From NCBI GenBank assembly GCA_022510905.1, contig JAFLSN010000020.1:1-42730 (forward strand): a DNA stretch of 42,730 bases, written 5' to 3'. Below, one piece after another: positions 31,713 to 37,933 of the stretch (positions are counted from its first letter, which is position 1; each line of letters starts with the position of its first letter). Under the pieces are notes generated by a model that was given only the letters and a program-made list of their open reading frames with translations, was not told the DNA's origin and searched no databases. Source of the stretch: Treponema sp. Lineage in GTDB: Bacteria; Spirochaetota; Spirochaetia; Treponematales; Treponemataceae. The translations under genes and the position numbers were made by a program.

Positions 31713-33215
31713 TTATTCTTTTACAGGAATACCGCACCCCTTGTGCTCGGCTTCCCAAGCTTGCGCTATTCGGAGGATTTTTGGTTCGCTGAACATTGCC
31801 CCAGCAAATTGGATTCCTACCGGCATTTTGTCCGTTGCCGTGTGCCCCGCCGGAACGGAAAGCGACGGGATTCTCGCAAGGTTTACAAATGTAGTGAAGA
31901 GGTCGCTTAGATACATGGCAAGCGGGTCATCGTATTTTTCACCTAGCTTGAATGCTGCGGTCGGACAGGTAGGACACAAAATCAGGTCGTAGGTTTCAAA
32001 AAGCTTTGCAATTTCACGCTGAATGCGAGCTCGCACGCTCATGCCCTTTTTGTAGGTGCTGCCACTGAACTGTTCGGAAAGCACATAGTTTCCGATGACG
32101 ATACGCCGTTTTACTTCCGGGCCGAAGCCTCCGCTACGTGTGTCAACATATAGCTGGTCATAGCCATGTCCGTTGTCATTGCGCGCACCGTAACGTATGC
32201 CATCAAAGCGGGAAAGATTGCTTGCAGCCTCGGAGAGCGCTATCACATAGTATGAGGCAATCGCCGCATCAAGTATGGGAATATCCACCACATCGATTTT
32301 TGCACCCTTTTCTTCAAACCATGCGCGGAGCCGTGCAAACACTTCGCCTACATCGGGGTCAAGTCCCTTGCTTTCAATGAATTGGCGTGGTACTGCAATC
32401 TTGAGTGCCGCAAGCTCATCTTTGGTATATGCCACAAGATTATTGAGCGAGCCTGCTTCTGGCAAATCTGCCGAAGTGTCATCATACATATCCATGCCGC
32501 ACATCACGCCAAGCGGAGTTGCAATGTCCTGCGGTGTGTGGCCTATGATACCTACCTGGTCGAGTGATGAGCCGTAGGCCACTACTCCCCAACGGCTTAA
32601 GACTCCATAGGTGGGTTTAAGCCCATACACGCCGCAGTAGCTTGCCGGAAGCCGCACTGAGCCACCCGTTTCCGTGCCCAGTCCGAAAAGTGCCTGGTTT
32701 GCAGCCACTGCCGCGCTTGAGCCACCTGAGGAACCTCCTGAAACGTATTCGCGGTTTATCGGATTCCGCGTGGGGCCGTAGCTTGAATATTCTGTGGAAG
32801 AGCCCATTGCAAATTCGTCTTGGTTGCAGCGGCCCAGCGGGATTGCGCCAGCGGCAACAAGCCGTGAGATGACGGTGGCGCTGTACGGAGCCACATATCC
32901 TGCAAGGATTTTTGATGCACAGGTAAGACGCTTTCCGCGCACACTGATGTTGTCCTTGTTTGCGAATGGCACACCTAAAAGCGGCTTTTTTTCAAACAGG
33001 TCGTCCAGTGTTCCTGCCTCGCGTGCATTTGCAATTTCTTTGTCTGCTTCGTCCGCCAGCGCAAGCGCGTCATCGTACATCTCGATGAACGCATTTAAAG
33101 GCAACGCGGAAGTTTTGTCTGCTTCAAATGTGTCGATTGATTTTTTTACAAGCTCGCGGCTGGTACTGGTGCCAGTTTTGAGCGCTGCTGTTGCTTCGGT
33201 TATGGTATAGAACAT
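31713..33215 (-). CDS. gatA: Aspartyl/glutamyl-tRNA amidotransferase subunit A
   Basis: A 500-residue amidase-signature enzyme, the glutaminase subunit of GatCAB that turns misacylated Glu-tRNA(Gln) or Asp-tRNA(Asn) into the correct form. The Ser-cisSer-Lys triad is visible: K87 in FANKDNISV, S162 in SGGSSGGSSAAVA and S186 in GTETGGSVRLPA. RCNQDEFAMGSSTEYSSYGP is diagnostic for GatA. AGGAAG precedes the ATG. gatC lies upstream in the same operon, separated from gatA by a PH-domain gene; gatB is not in this window. Confidence 0.96.
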   Translation of the reverse strand: MFYTITEATAALKTGTSTSRELVKKSIDTFEADKTSALPLNAFIEMYDDALALADEADKEIANAREAGTLDDLFEKKPLLGVPFANKDNISVRGKRLTCASKILAGYVAPYSATVISRLVAAGAIPLGRCNQDEFAMGSSTEYSSYGPTRNPINREYVSGGSSGGSSAAVAANQALFGLGTETGGSVRLPASYCGVYGLKPTYGVLSRWGVVAYGSSLDQVGIIGHTPQDIATPLGVMCGMDMYDDTSADLPEAGSLNNLVAYTKDELAALKIAVPRQFIESKGLDPDVGEVFARLRAWFEEKGAKIDVVDIPILDAAIASYYVIALSEAASNLSRFDGIRYGARNDNGHGYDQLYVDTRSGGFGPEVKRRIVIGNYVLSEQFSGSTYKKGMSVRARIQREIAKLFETYDLILCPTCPTAAFKLGEKYDDPLAMYLSDLFTTFVNLARIPSLSVPAGHTATDKMPVGIQFAGAMFSEPKILRIAQAWEAEHKGCGIPVKE

Positions 33216-33243
33216 GTTTCCTTCCTAAAAATACGGATGTCTG

Positions 33244-33624
33244 CTACAGCACAAACTCCGAAATTATTTTTCCAAGCTGAATGATGTTGCAGTCTCCACG
33301 TATTTCAAAATGAGCGGTAAATCCGTTTGAAAACATAAGCTCCAGTTCTGCGTCAGGCACCAGCTCTGCAAAACCCGGCGTCTGCACACTGTAGAACTGC
33401 ACTTTTGAATATGGGAGCGATGAATATGATTTGCGTTTGCCTGTAAATCCCTGCACATCTACGCTGATTATGCGCTTGTTCGTAAAAACAAGCTGGTCGC
33501 GCACCGTCTTAAAAGCTGCCACGGTTTTTTCGCCATCAATCAGCAGTGCAGAAACTTCAGAACGCACATCTGACAATGGAATCGGTTTTAGGTTGAATAC
33601 CGAATCCTTTGAGATGTTTATCAT
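33244..33624 (-). CDS. Bacterial PH-domain-like protein between gatC and gatA
   Basis: A 126-residue protein resembling bacterial PH domains: EKTVAAFKTVRDQLVFTNKR (family-typical RD..VFTNKRII strand), KRKSYSSLPYSKVQFYSV, then a C-terminal helix GKIISEFVL. No signal peptide or membrane segment, so cytoplasmic. Its ATG follows the gatC TAG with no gap, and gatA starts 28 bases after its stop, so the three are co-transcribed. A link to tRNA amidation is not known for this family; it could simply share the operon. Confidence 0.75.
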   Translation of the reverse strand: MINISKDSVFNLKPIPLSDVRSEVSALLIDGEKTVAAFKTVRDQLVFTNKRIISVDVQGFTGKRKSYSSLPYSKVQFYSVQTPGFAELVPDAELELMFSNGFTAHFEIRGDCNIIQLGKIISEFVL

Positions 33625-33939
33625 CTACGCGCCCTCTCCCAGAACCTTGGGCACTTGAAAGTAGCCGTCAAAGAAGTTGGCTTCGTTTATGTGTTTTACG
33701 TCGTGCATTTCCAGCCCTTGAACAGCCTCGTCTTTGCGCAGCTTTTCTGCCTCTGTGGTGGGATATGCATCGTAGGGATTTTCGCTGTCGTCATATTTGG
33801 AAAGAATCTCAAAATAGCCTACGATTTCGTCTACCTGCTTTTTGAGCGTGGCCATGTCCGTGCTTTCAGGCGAAAGGCGCGAAAGGTAAAGCAGATTTTC
33901 AAGCATGGTTTCGTCAACTGTTTTTAGTTCTGTGCTCAT
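33625..33939 (-). CDS. gatC: Aspartyl/glutamyl-tRNA amidotransferase subunit C
   Basis: A 104-residue small subunit that holds GatA and GatB together. The N-terminal helix pair (MLENLLYLSRLSPES, then LKKQVDEIVGYFEILSKYD) and the C-terminal NEANFFDGYFQVPKVL are clear GatC signs. First gene of the gatC - PH - gatA operon. There is no Shine-Dalgarno: TATAAT is followed by GTCCGC and then the ATG, so the transcript is probably leaderless. Dispersed repeat copy F lies just upstream of the promoter. Confidence 0.93.
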   Translation of the reverse strand: MSTELKTVDETMLENLLYLSRLSPESTDMATLKKQVDEIVGYFEILSKYDDSENPYDAYPTTEAEKLRKDEAVQGLEMHDVKHINEANFFDGYFQVPKVLGEGA

Positions 33940-33945
33940 GCGGAC

Positions 33946-33951
33946 ATTATA
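33946..33951 (-). promoter_or_regulatory. Perfect -10 box of gatC, six bases from the ATG
   Basis: TATAAT on the minus strand (33951-33946); the -35 17 bp upstream (TTCCAT) is weak. Usual spacing puts transcription start on the A of the start codon. Confidence 0.6.
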
Positions 33952-33967
33952 CTCGATTGCTTAATTT

Positions 33968-34017
33968 TATGGAAGCCGTGCCAGCTCTGCAAAACGGTAT
34001 GCATCCTTTCCGCGCTG
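33968..34017 (-). repeat. Dispersed intergenic repeat, copy F (5' half only, reverse)
   Basis: The minus strand reads GCGCGGAAAGG-TGCATACCGT-TTTGCAGAGC, aligning with the left half of copies D and G. It lies in the divergent gap between gatC and the TPR gene. Confidence 0.55.
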
Positions 34018-34134
34018 AGCAACGAACACCAAAACGTTACCGCGCTGTGGCTGCACAATCTGCAAGGCAGGTTCCGTGGACTGTAACTTTTAAGAACTTG
34101 TTTTTGTTGAATTTATATGCTAAGGTCAAGCAAT

Positions 34135-34965
34135 ATGAACAATAAAACGTTTTTTGTTATGGCGCTCGCACTTTTGTTTTCCTGCACGGGCGTTTTTGCC
34201 GATGAGCTGATTTCAGAATTTACTGAAAACAAAATCGCTGAATTTATGACGCTCCGCATGAAGCTTTCCACATTGGACTCAAATGAAGCGGCGCTCGCTG
34301 CAATAGATGATTTTGAGGCGCAGAATGCGGCGGCGCTCAAAGAGCAGGCGGTTGATTACGAGCAGGAAGCGCTCATCATGTATAATTTCTACGAGCTTGA
34401 ACGTTTCAACTACCGCTTTAATGATGCCGCACAGCGGCCTTCTACAAAAAACATGCTCCAGGATCTTGTGCAAAAAGACAGCGCCTGGTACGAAGCGCAT
34501 GACCGCGACAAAACCAACAAGTGGCTCAACACGCTCACTGGCGATGCCATTTCCTGCTACATGTCTTTTTCTTGGGCAAGTGTGATGAAATACGGACTCA
34601 AAGTAAAACCGTACTACGAGCAGTCGTTGGAACAGGATCCAGACCTTGCCTATACAAACACGAACATCGCGCAGTGGTATTATTATGCCCCCGCGATTGG
34701 CGGTGGCAGCAAAAAGACCGCGCGAAAATATTTTGAACGTGCTGTACAGGTTGCAAAAACAGATGCCGAGCGCTATTTTGCCGACATCTATCTTTCACAG
34801 TTCCTGTTTGAATACAAGGAATTCGATGAAGCAAAACGGCTCCTCGACGAAGCCGACTCGCTTAATCCCGGAAGCTCATACATTGCGACCATCAGGGCTG
34901 AAAATGCAGACGGCCGTTCGCTGTATGCATACAATCGGCGGCGCTCAAAAATCGATGACAAATAG
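34135..34965 (+). CDS. Exported TPR-like protein
   Basis: A 276-residue protein with an N-terminal export signal: LLFSCTGVFA|DE could be a type I cleavage site, while LFSC is a weak spirochaete-style lipobox, so a lipoprotein is possible. The body is helical with TPR-like units (YYEQSLEQDPDLAYTNTNIA, KTARKYFERAVQVAKTDAER, DEAKRLLDEADSLNPGSS). YYYAPAIGGGSKKTARKYFE resembles TatT-like TRAP-associated or other periplasmic TPR proteins. AAGG (34122-34125) precedes ATG 34135; an upstream ATG at 34117 would disturb the signal peptide. Probably co-transcribed with the next gene, 20 bases on. Confidence 0.75.
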   Translation: MNNKTFFVMALALLFSCTGVFADELISEFTENKIAEFMTLRMKLSTLDSNEAALAAIDDFEAQNAAALKEQAVDYEQEALIMYNFYELERFNYRFNDAAQRPSTKNMLQDLVQKDSAWYEAHDRDKTNKWLNTLTGDAISCYMSFSWASVMKYGLKVKPYYEQSLEQDPDLAYTNTNIAQWYYYAPAIGGGSKKTARKYFERAVQVAKTDAERYFADIYLSQFLFEYKEFDEAKRLLDEADSLNPGSSYIATIRAENADGRSLYAYNRRRSKIDDK

Positions 34966-34985
34966 CGCATAAAGCAGGAGTGTAC

Positions 34986-35477
34986 ATGGATTTGTTTGAG
35001 CCGCCGGCAAAACGGTTTTCACGTGAGCAGTTTTTAGCCGAATGTGGCCAAAAACTGCATGACACAGTAACAGAGCTTGAGCTGGTAGAGCTAAGAGCCT
35101 CTGCTGCTTGCCTGGAAGCGTTGCCGCTGGTTCCAGTTCCGGGGCGGCCTACCATATGGGGGCTTTTGCTGTTTGGTGAATGCGGTCTGTATTTTTATTA
35201 TGCCCCCGATGAAAATGCGTTTTCGCTGATGGTTCGGCAGGCCGCGCATCAAAAACTCCCGCCCGAACAGATTGTGCCTTTGCATACATTGCATTCGCTG
35301 CTTTTTTCGCGCCCACAAAAACGATGGTTTGATTTTCTATCAGGTGAACGAAAGCGAGTGCTGAACGCTTCATTTAAAGACAAAGACGGCATAGCAAGAA
35401 ATTTTTCATTTTTGTGCACCCATCATGCGGAACCCGTGTTGCGCAAAATTCAGCGGTGCCTTAGGCCAGAAACATAA
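34986..35477 (+). CDS. Hypothetical protein, unknown function
   Basis: A 163-residue protein with no signal peptide or membrane helix. It contains a beta-rich middle (IWGLLLFGECGLYFYYA), then a basic segment (SRPQKRWFDFLSGERKRV), and ends with a helix (AEPVLRKIQRCL). I do not recognise a family; the layout faintly recalls PH-like or membrane-associated adaptor domains. AGGAG lies five bases before ATG 34986, better than the GTG at 34980. It follows the exported TPR gene by 20 bases and ends before a bidirectional terminator. Confidence 0.65.
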   Translation: MDLFEPPAKRFSREQFLAECGQKLHDTVTELELVELRASAACLEALPLVPVPGRPTIWGLLLFGECGLYFYYAPDENAFSLMVRQAAHQKLPPEQIVPLHTLHSLLFSRPQKRWFDFLSGERKRVLNASFKDKDGIARNFSFLCTHHAEPVLRKIQRCLRPET

Positions 35478-35524
35478 TCATCCGTGTGTCAAAATACAGA
35501 ATCATTTTGCCATATAACTGGCAT

Positions 35525-35556
35525 AAAAAAAGACCTCCGCTAGGAGGTCTTTTGCT
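35525..35556. terminator. Bidirectional intrinsic terminator
   Basis: AAAAGACCTCC (35528-35538), loop GCTA, GGAGGTCTTTT (35543-35553), with A-runs on the left and T-runs on the right. It serves both the right-going TPR/unknown pair and the left-going gap gene. Confidence 0.9.
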
Positions 35557-35571
35557 TATTCAGCGTAAAAA

Positions 35572-36606
35572 CTAGCAGTTCTCGGAGAAGTACTTGATTG
35601 TGCGCACCATCTGAGAGGTGTAGCTATTTTCATTGTCGTACCAAGACACAACCTGCACCTGATAGGTGTCGTCGGAAATCTTGGACACCATGGTCTGGGT
35701 TGCATCAAAGAGTGAGCCGTAGCGCATGCCGATCACATCGCTTGAAACAATCTCGTCTTCGGTGTATCCAAAGCTCTCGGTGCCAGCTGCTTTCATGGCG
35801 GCGTTAATCTCTTCTTTGGTCACGTTGGCTTTTTTGACTACTGCGGTCAGGATGGTTGTTGAGCCTGTGGGTACAGGAACGCGCTGTGCGCTACCGATGA
35901 GCTTTCCGTTCAACTCAGGAATGACAAGGCCGATTGCTTTTGCGGCTCCAGTTGAGTTGGGCACAATGTTTGCAGCACCTGCGCGTGAGCGGCGGAGGTC
36001 TCCCTTGCGCTGGGGACCGTCAAGAATCATCTGGTCACCGGTGTAGGCGTGTATGGTGCTCATGATGCCGCTCTGGATTGGCGCGTAGTCGTTGAGTGCC
36101 TTTGCCATAGGTGCGAGACAGTTTGTTGTGCAGCTTGCGGCAGAAATTACAGTGTCGCTTGCCTTGAGCGTGGTGTGGTTCACGTTGTAAACGATTGTGG
36201 GCAGGTCATTTCCGGCAGGAGCTGAAATAACCACTTTGCGGGCACCGGCCTTGATATGGGCTTCGGCCTTTTCTTTTGAAGTGTAGAATCCTGTGCATTC
36301 AAGCACTACGTCCACGTTGTTGTCTTTCCAAGGACAGTTGGCCGCATCTTTTTCGGCATAGATTTTGATTTCCTTGCCGTCAACGATGATGGAATTGTCG
36401 GTGGCAGAGACGGTATGCTTGCCCTCGCCGATGCGTCCAGCAAAACCGCCCTGCGCGGTGTCATACTTCAAGAGGTGGGCCAGCATTTTGGGGCTGGTCA
36501 GGTCGTTGATAGCGACTACTTCATAGCCGGCGGCATCAAACATCTGGCGGAATGCCAAACGACCAATGCGACCAAAACCGTTGATAGCAACTCTAACATT
36601 AGCCAT
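35572..36606 (-). CDS. gap: Glyceraldehyde-3-phosphate dehydrogenase, type I
   Basis: A 344-residue NAD-dependent glycolytic enzyme. The Rossmann motif is NGFGRIGR (9-16), and D35 in INDLT favours NAD over NADP. The catalytic C159 lies in [14 protein letters not shown] and H186 in [25 protein letters not shown] near the C-terminus is typical. ATG 36606 follows AGGAG; the longer frame from 36666 would run through the promoter. A single-gene unit: own promoter at 36647-36675 and a strong terminator after it. Confidence 0.97.
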   Translation of the reverse strand: MANVRVAINGFGRIGRLAFRQMFDAAGYEVVAINDLTSPKMLAHLLKYDTAQGGFAGRIGEGKHTVSATDNSIIVDGKEIKIYAEKDAANCPWKDNNVDVVLECTGFYTSKEKAEAHIKAGARKVVISAPAGNDLPTIVYNVNHTTLKASDTVISAASCTTNCLAPMAKALNDYAPIQSGIMSTIHAYTGDQMILDGPQRKGDLRRSRAGAANIVPNSTGAAKAIGLVIPELNGKLIGSAQRVPVPTGSTTILTAVVKKANVTKEEINAAMKAAGTESFGYTEDEIVSSDVIGMRYGSLFDATQTMVSKISDDTYQVQVVSWYDNENSYTSQMVRTIKYFSENC

Positions 36607-36646
36607 AATAAAACAACTCCTGTAACAAAGAATTTTTAGTAAATCC

Positions 36647-36675
36647 AGTATACCGCTTTTTTGCAACTATTTCAA
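36647..36675 (-). promoter_or_regulatory. gap promoter
   Basis: Minus strand: TTGAAA (36675-36670), a 17-bp spacer, TATACT (36652-36647). Strong match, fitting a highly expressed glycolytic gene. Confidence 0.8.
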
Positions 36676-36680
36676 TACTT

Positions 36681-36698
36681 AACTCCGAACTTCGGGTT
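36681..36698. promoter_or_regulatory. Imperfect dyad upstream of the gap promoter
   Basis: AACTCCGAA-C-TTCGGGTT is symmetric around 36690, about 50 bases before the expected gap transcription start. It could be a regulator site; no partner is known. Confidence 0.35.
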
Positions 36699-36982
36699 CT
36701 TATGAAATTCTGCAAACGGTGTTTGAAACATGATTCAAAATATGAATGCGATAAAATGAAGCGCAGGCCGATAGCGCAGATTGCGGTCTTTTAGGAGTGC
36801 AGAACTGAATGGGCTGCCATGGTTTATGCATGGATTTTATGTGCCATGACAATTTTGCGCACAGTTAAAAGAACGTGCGCGGATTTCGCCAAAGACTGGT
36901 GAAAAAACAAATCACTTGAACGATTGCATTTTTGCGGATGGTGAATATGGCTGCATGTGTCTTTAAGTGTCGCTGCCTTGTA
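36699..36982. other. Intergenic stretch between gap and the HD gene
   Basis: About 280 bases with no gene, repeat copy or terminator I can support. Confidence 0.5.
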
Positions 36983-37600
36983 TTAGTCGTCCTTTTTTTT
37001 GTCAAAGTAGCCTGAATCCTCCAGATACTGGCGGCGGCTCATCACCAGATTGATGAGCTCTTGATACATGTTGTAGTCTACTTCCAGCGCGATAGGAAAA
37101 ATGAAGTATTCGGTTTCATCGCAGTAGCGCTCAATGAATTCGGCGCTAGTGACAAAACCCAGGCTTATCATGTTGCTTATTCGGTCTGCACATTTCAGAA
37201 GTTTTGCCTTGTGGCTGCCGTTGTCAATTATATTTCGGAGGAATTCATTTTTTGGCTGCCCGACTTTTTTTGTTACTTCGAGTACCAGTTCCAGGACTTC
37301 TTCGCCTTCTTCATCGGCCTGCCTGATAAGGTTTTTGTCAAAGTCTGGAATGTCCTCAACGGTGTCGTGTATGCAGCTTGCTTTTAGCAGCACGCTGTCA
37401 ATGTAGCCGTAGTCAATCAGGATGCCCATTGTGTCAAGCTGGTGCCGGAACATGTTGCCGCCTGCAAACCTTGCCTTTCCGATAAGCGCGGTGGCTAACT
37501 GCATATAAGGTGCAAGAAGAATGCTTTTAAGCTGAAGCATGTGCTCCATATCCATCTTCTCTGGTTTTTCGGTGGCCATTGTGTACAGTTTCTTGCTCAT
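36983..37600 (-). CDS. HD-domain phosphohydrolase resembling the (p)ppGpp hydrolase domain
   Basis: A 205-residue cytoplasmic protein with the HD-box order of RelA/SpoT-type hydrolases: H53 in FRHQL, H78-D79 in CIHDTVED (also carrying the E82-D83 pair), and D139 with N143 in KCADRISNM. There is no synthetase, TGS or ACT domain, so if it acts on alarmones it would be a small alarmone hydrolase (MESH1-like). Other nucleotide substrates are possible. The last 15 residues or so are Lys/Asp-rich. AGGAGG fixes ATG 37600; the longer frame to 37807 would translate part of the dispersed repeat and is rejected. Stands alone between gap and valS. Confidence 0.75.
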   Translation of the reverse strand: MSKKLYTMATEKPEKMDMEHMLQLKSILLAPYMQLATALIGKARFAGGNMFRHQLDTMGILIDYGYIDSVLLKASCIHDTVEDIPDFDKNLIRQADEEGEEVLELVLEVTKKVGQPKNEFLRNIIDNGSHKAKLLKCADRISNMISLGFVTSAEFIERYCDETEYFIFPIALEVDYNMYQELINLVMSRRQYLEDSGYFDKKKDD

Positions 37601-37790
37601 GAACAGTTCCTCCTGAACGGGATTATAGCGCAGCTTGAAAAAAAATTCTACAGCATGTCTTTGCCATAGGCCAACCATGCCGCCTGGATCGGCACATTGC
37701 GCGGCATGGGCATCATTTTCTTTTGCTACATAGGCCAGCGAAAGGCTTTTTTCAGAATGCTGGCACGCTGTTTTTGTTCTGCCGAAAGCG
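37601..37790. other. Intergenic stretch upstream of the HD gene
   Basis: Holds the HD gene leader with AGGAGG. No clear promoter or other gene is seen before repeat copy G. Confidence 0.4.
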
Positions 37791-37881
37791 TGATTCGTGC
37801 GGAACATGGTACATACCGCGCTTCTGCGAAGCCAGCCCCTGGCTTGAAGCCTTGCTTATGCGTTTGGGTGTGTCGATTTTG
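37791..37881 (+). repeat. Dispersed intergenic repeat, copy G (full length, reference copy)
   Basis: About 91 bp. In order: TGATTCGTGCGGAA; GGTACATACC (a small dyad); GCTTCTGC; the hairpin AAGCCA-GCCCC-TGGCTT; GAAGCCTTGCTTATGC; and the end GGGTGTGTCGATTT. Related copies are at 11061, 26363, 30174 (reverse), 31138, 31545 (partial) and 33968 (reverse, partial). All are intergenic. Confidence 0.8.
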
Positions 37882-37907
37882 ATGGCACAATTCAGGTTTG
37901 TGCCATC
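37881..37907. other. Strong 10-bp stem-loop next to repeat copy G
   Basis: GATGGCACAA (37881-37890), loop TTCAGGT, TTGTGCCATC (37898-37907). It lies just past the valS stop but has no T run in the valS direction, so it is not a canonical terminator. Confidence 0.6.
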
Positions 37908-37933
37908 ATTTTGACCAAGGGTATGTTTCTTTT

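Noticed and set aside
36607..36666. Twenty-residue N-terminal extension of Gap from 36666
   Set aside because: It would be translated from sequence containing the promoter -10 box; the standard Gap N-terminus begins at 36606 behind AGGAG.
37697..37882. Small proteins encoded by the dispersed repeat copies (also near 30192-30398 and 31116-31469)
   Set aside because: Copies differ by indels that are not multiples of three, and the same segment is read in different frames, so similarity is at DNA level, not protein level.
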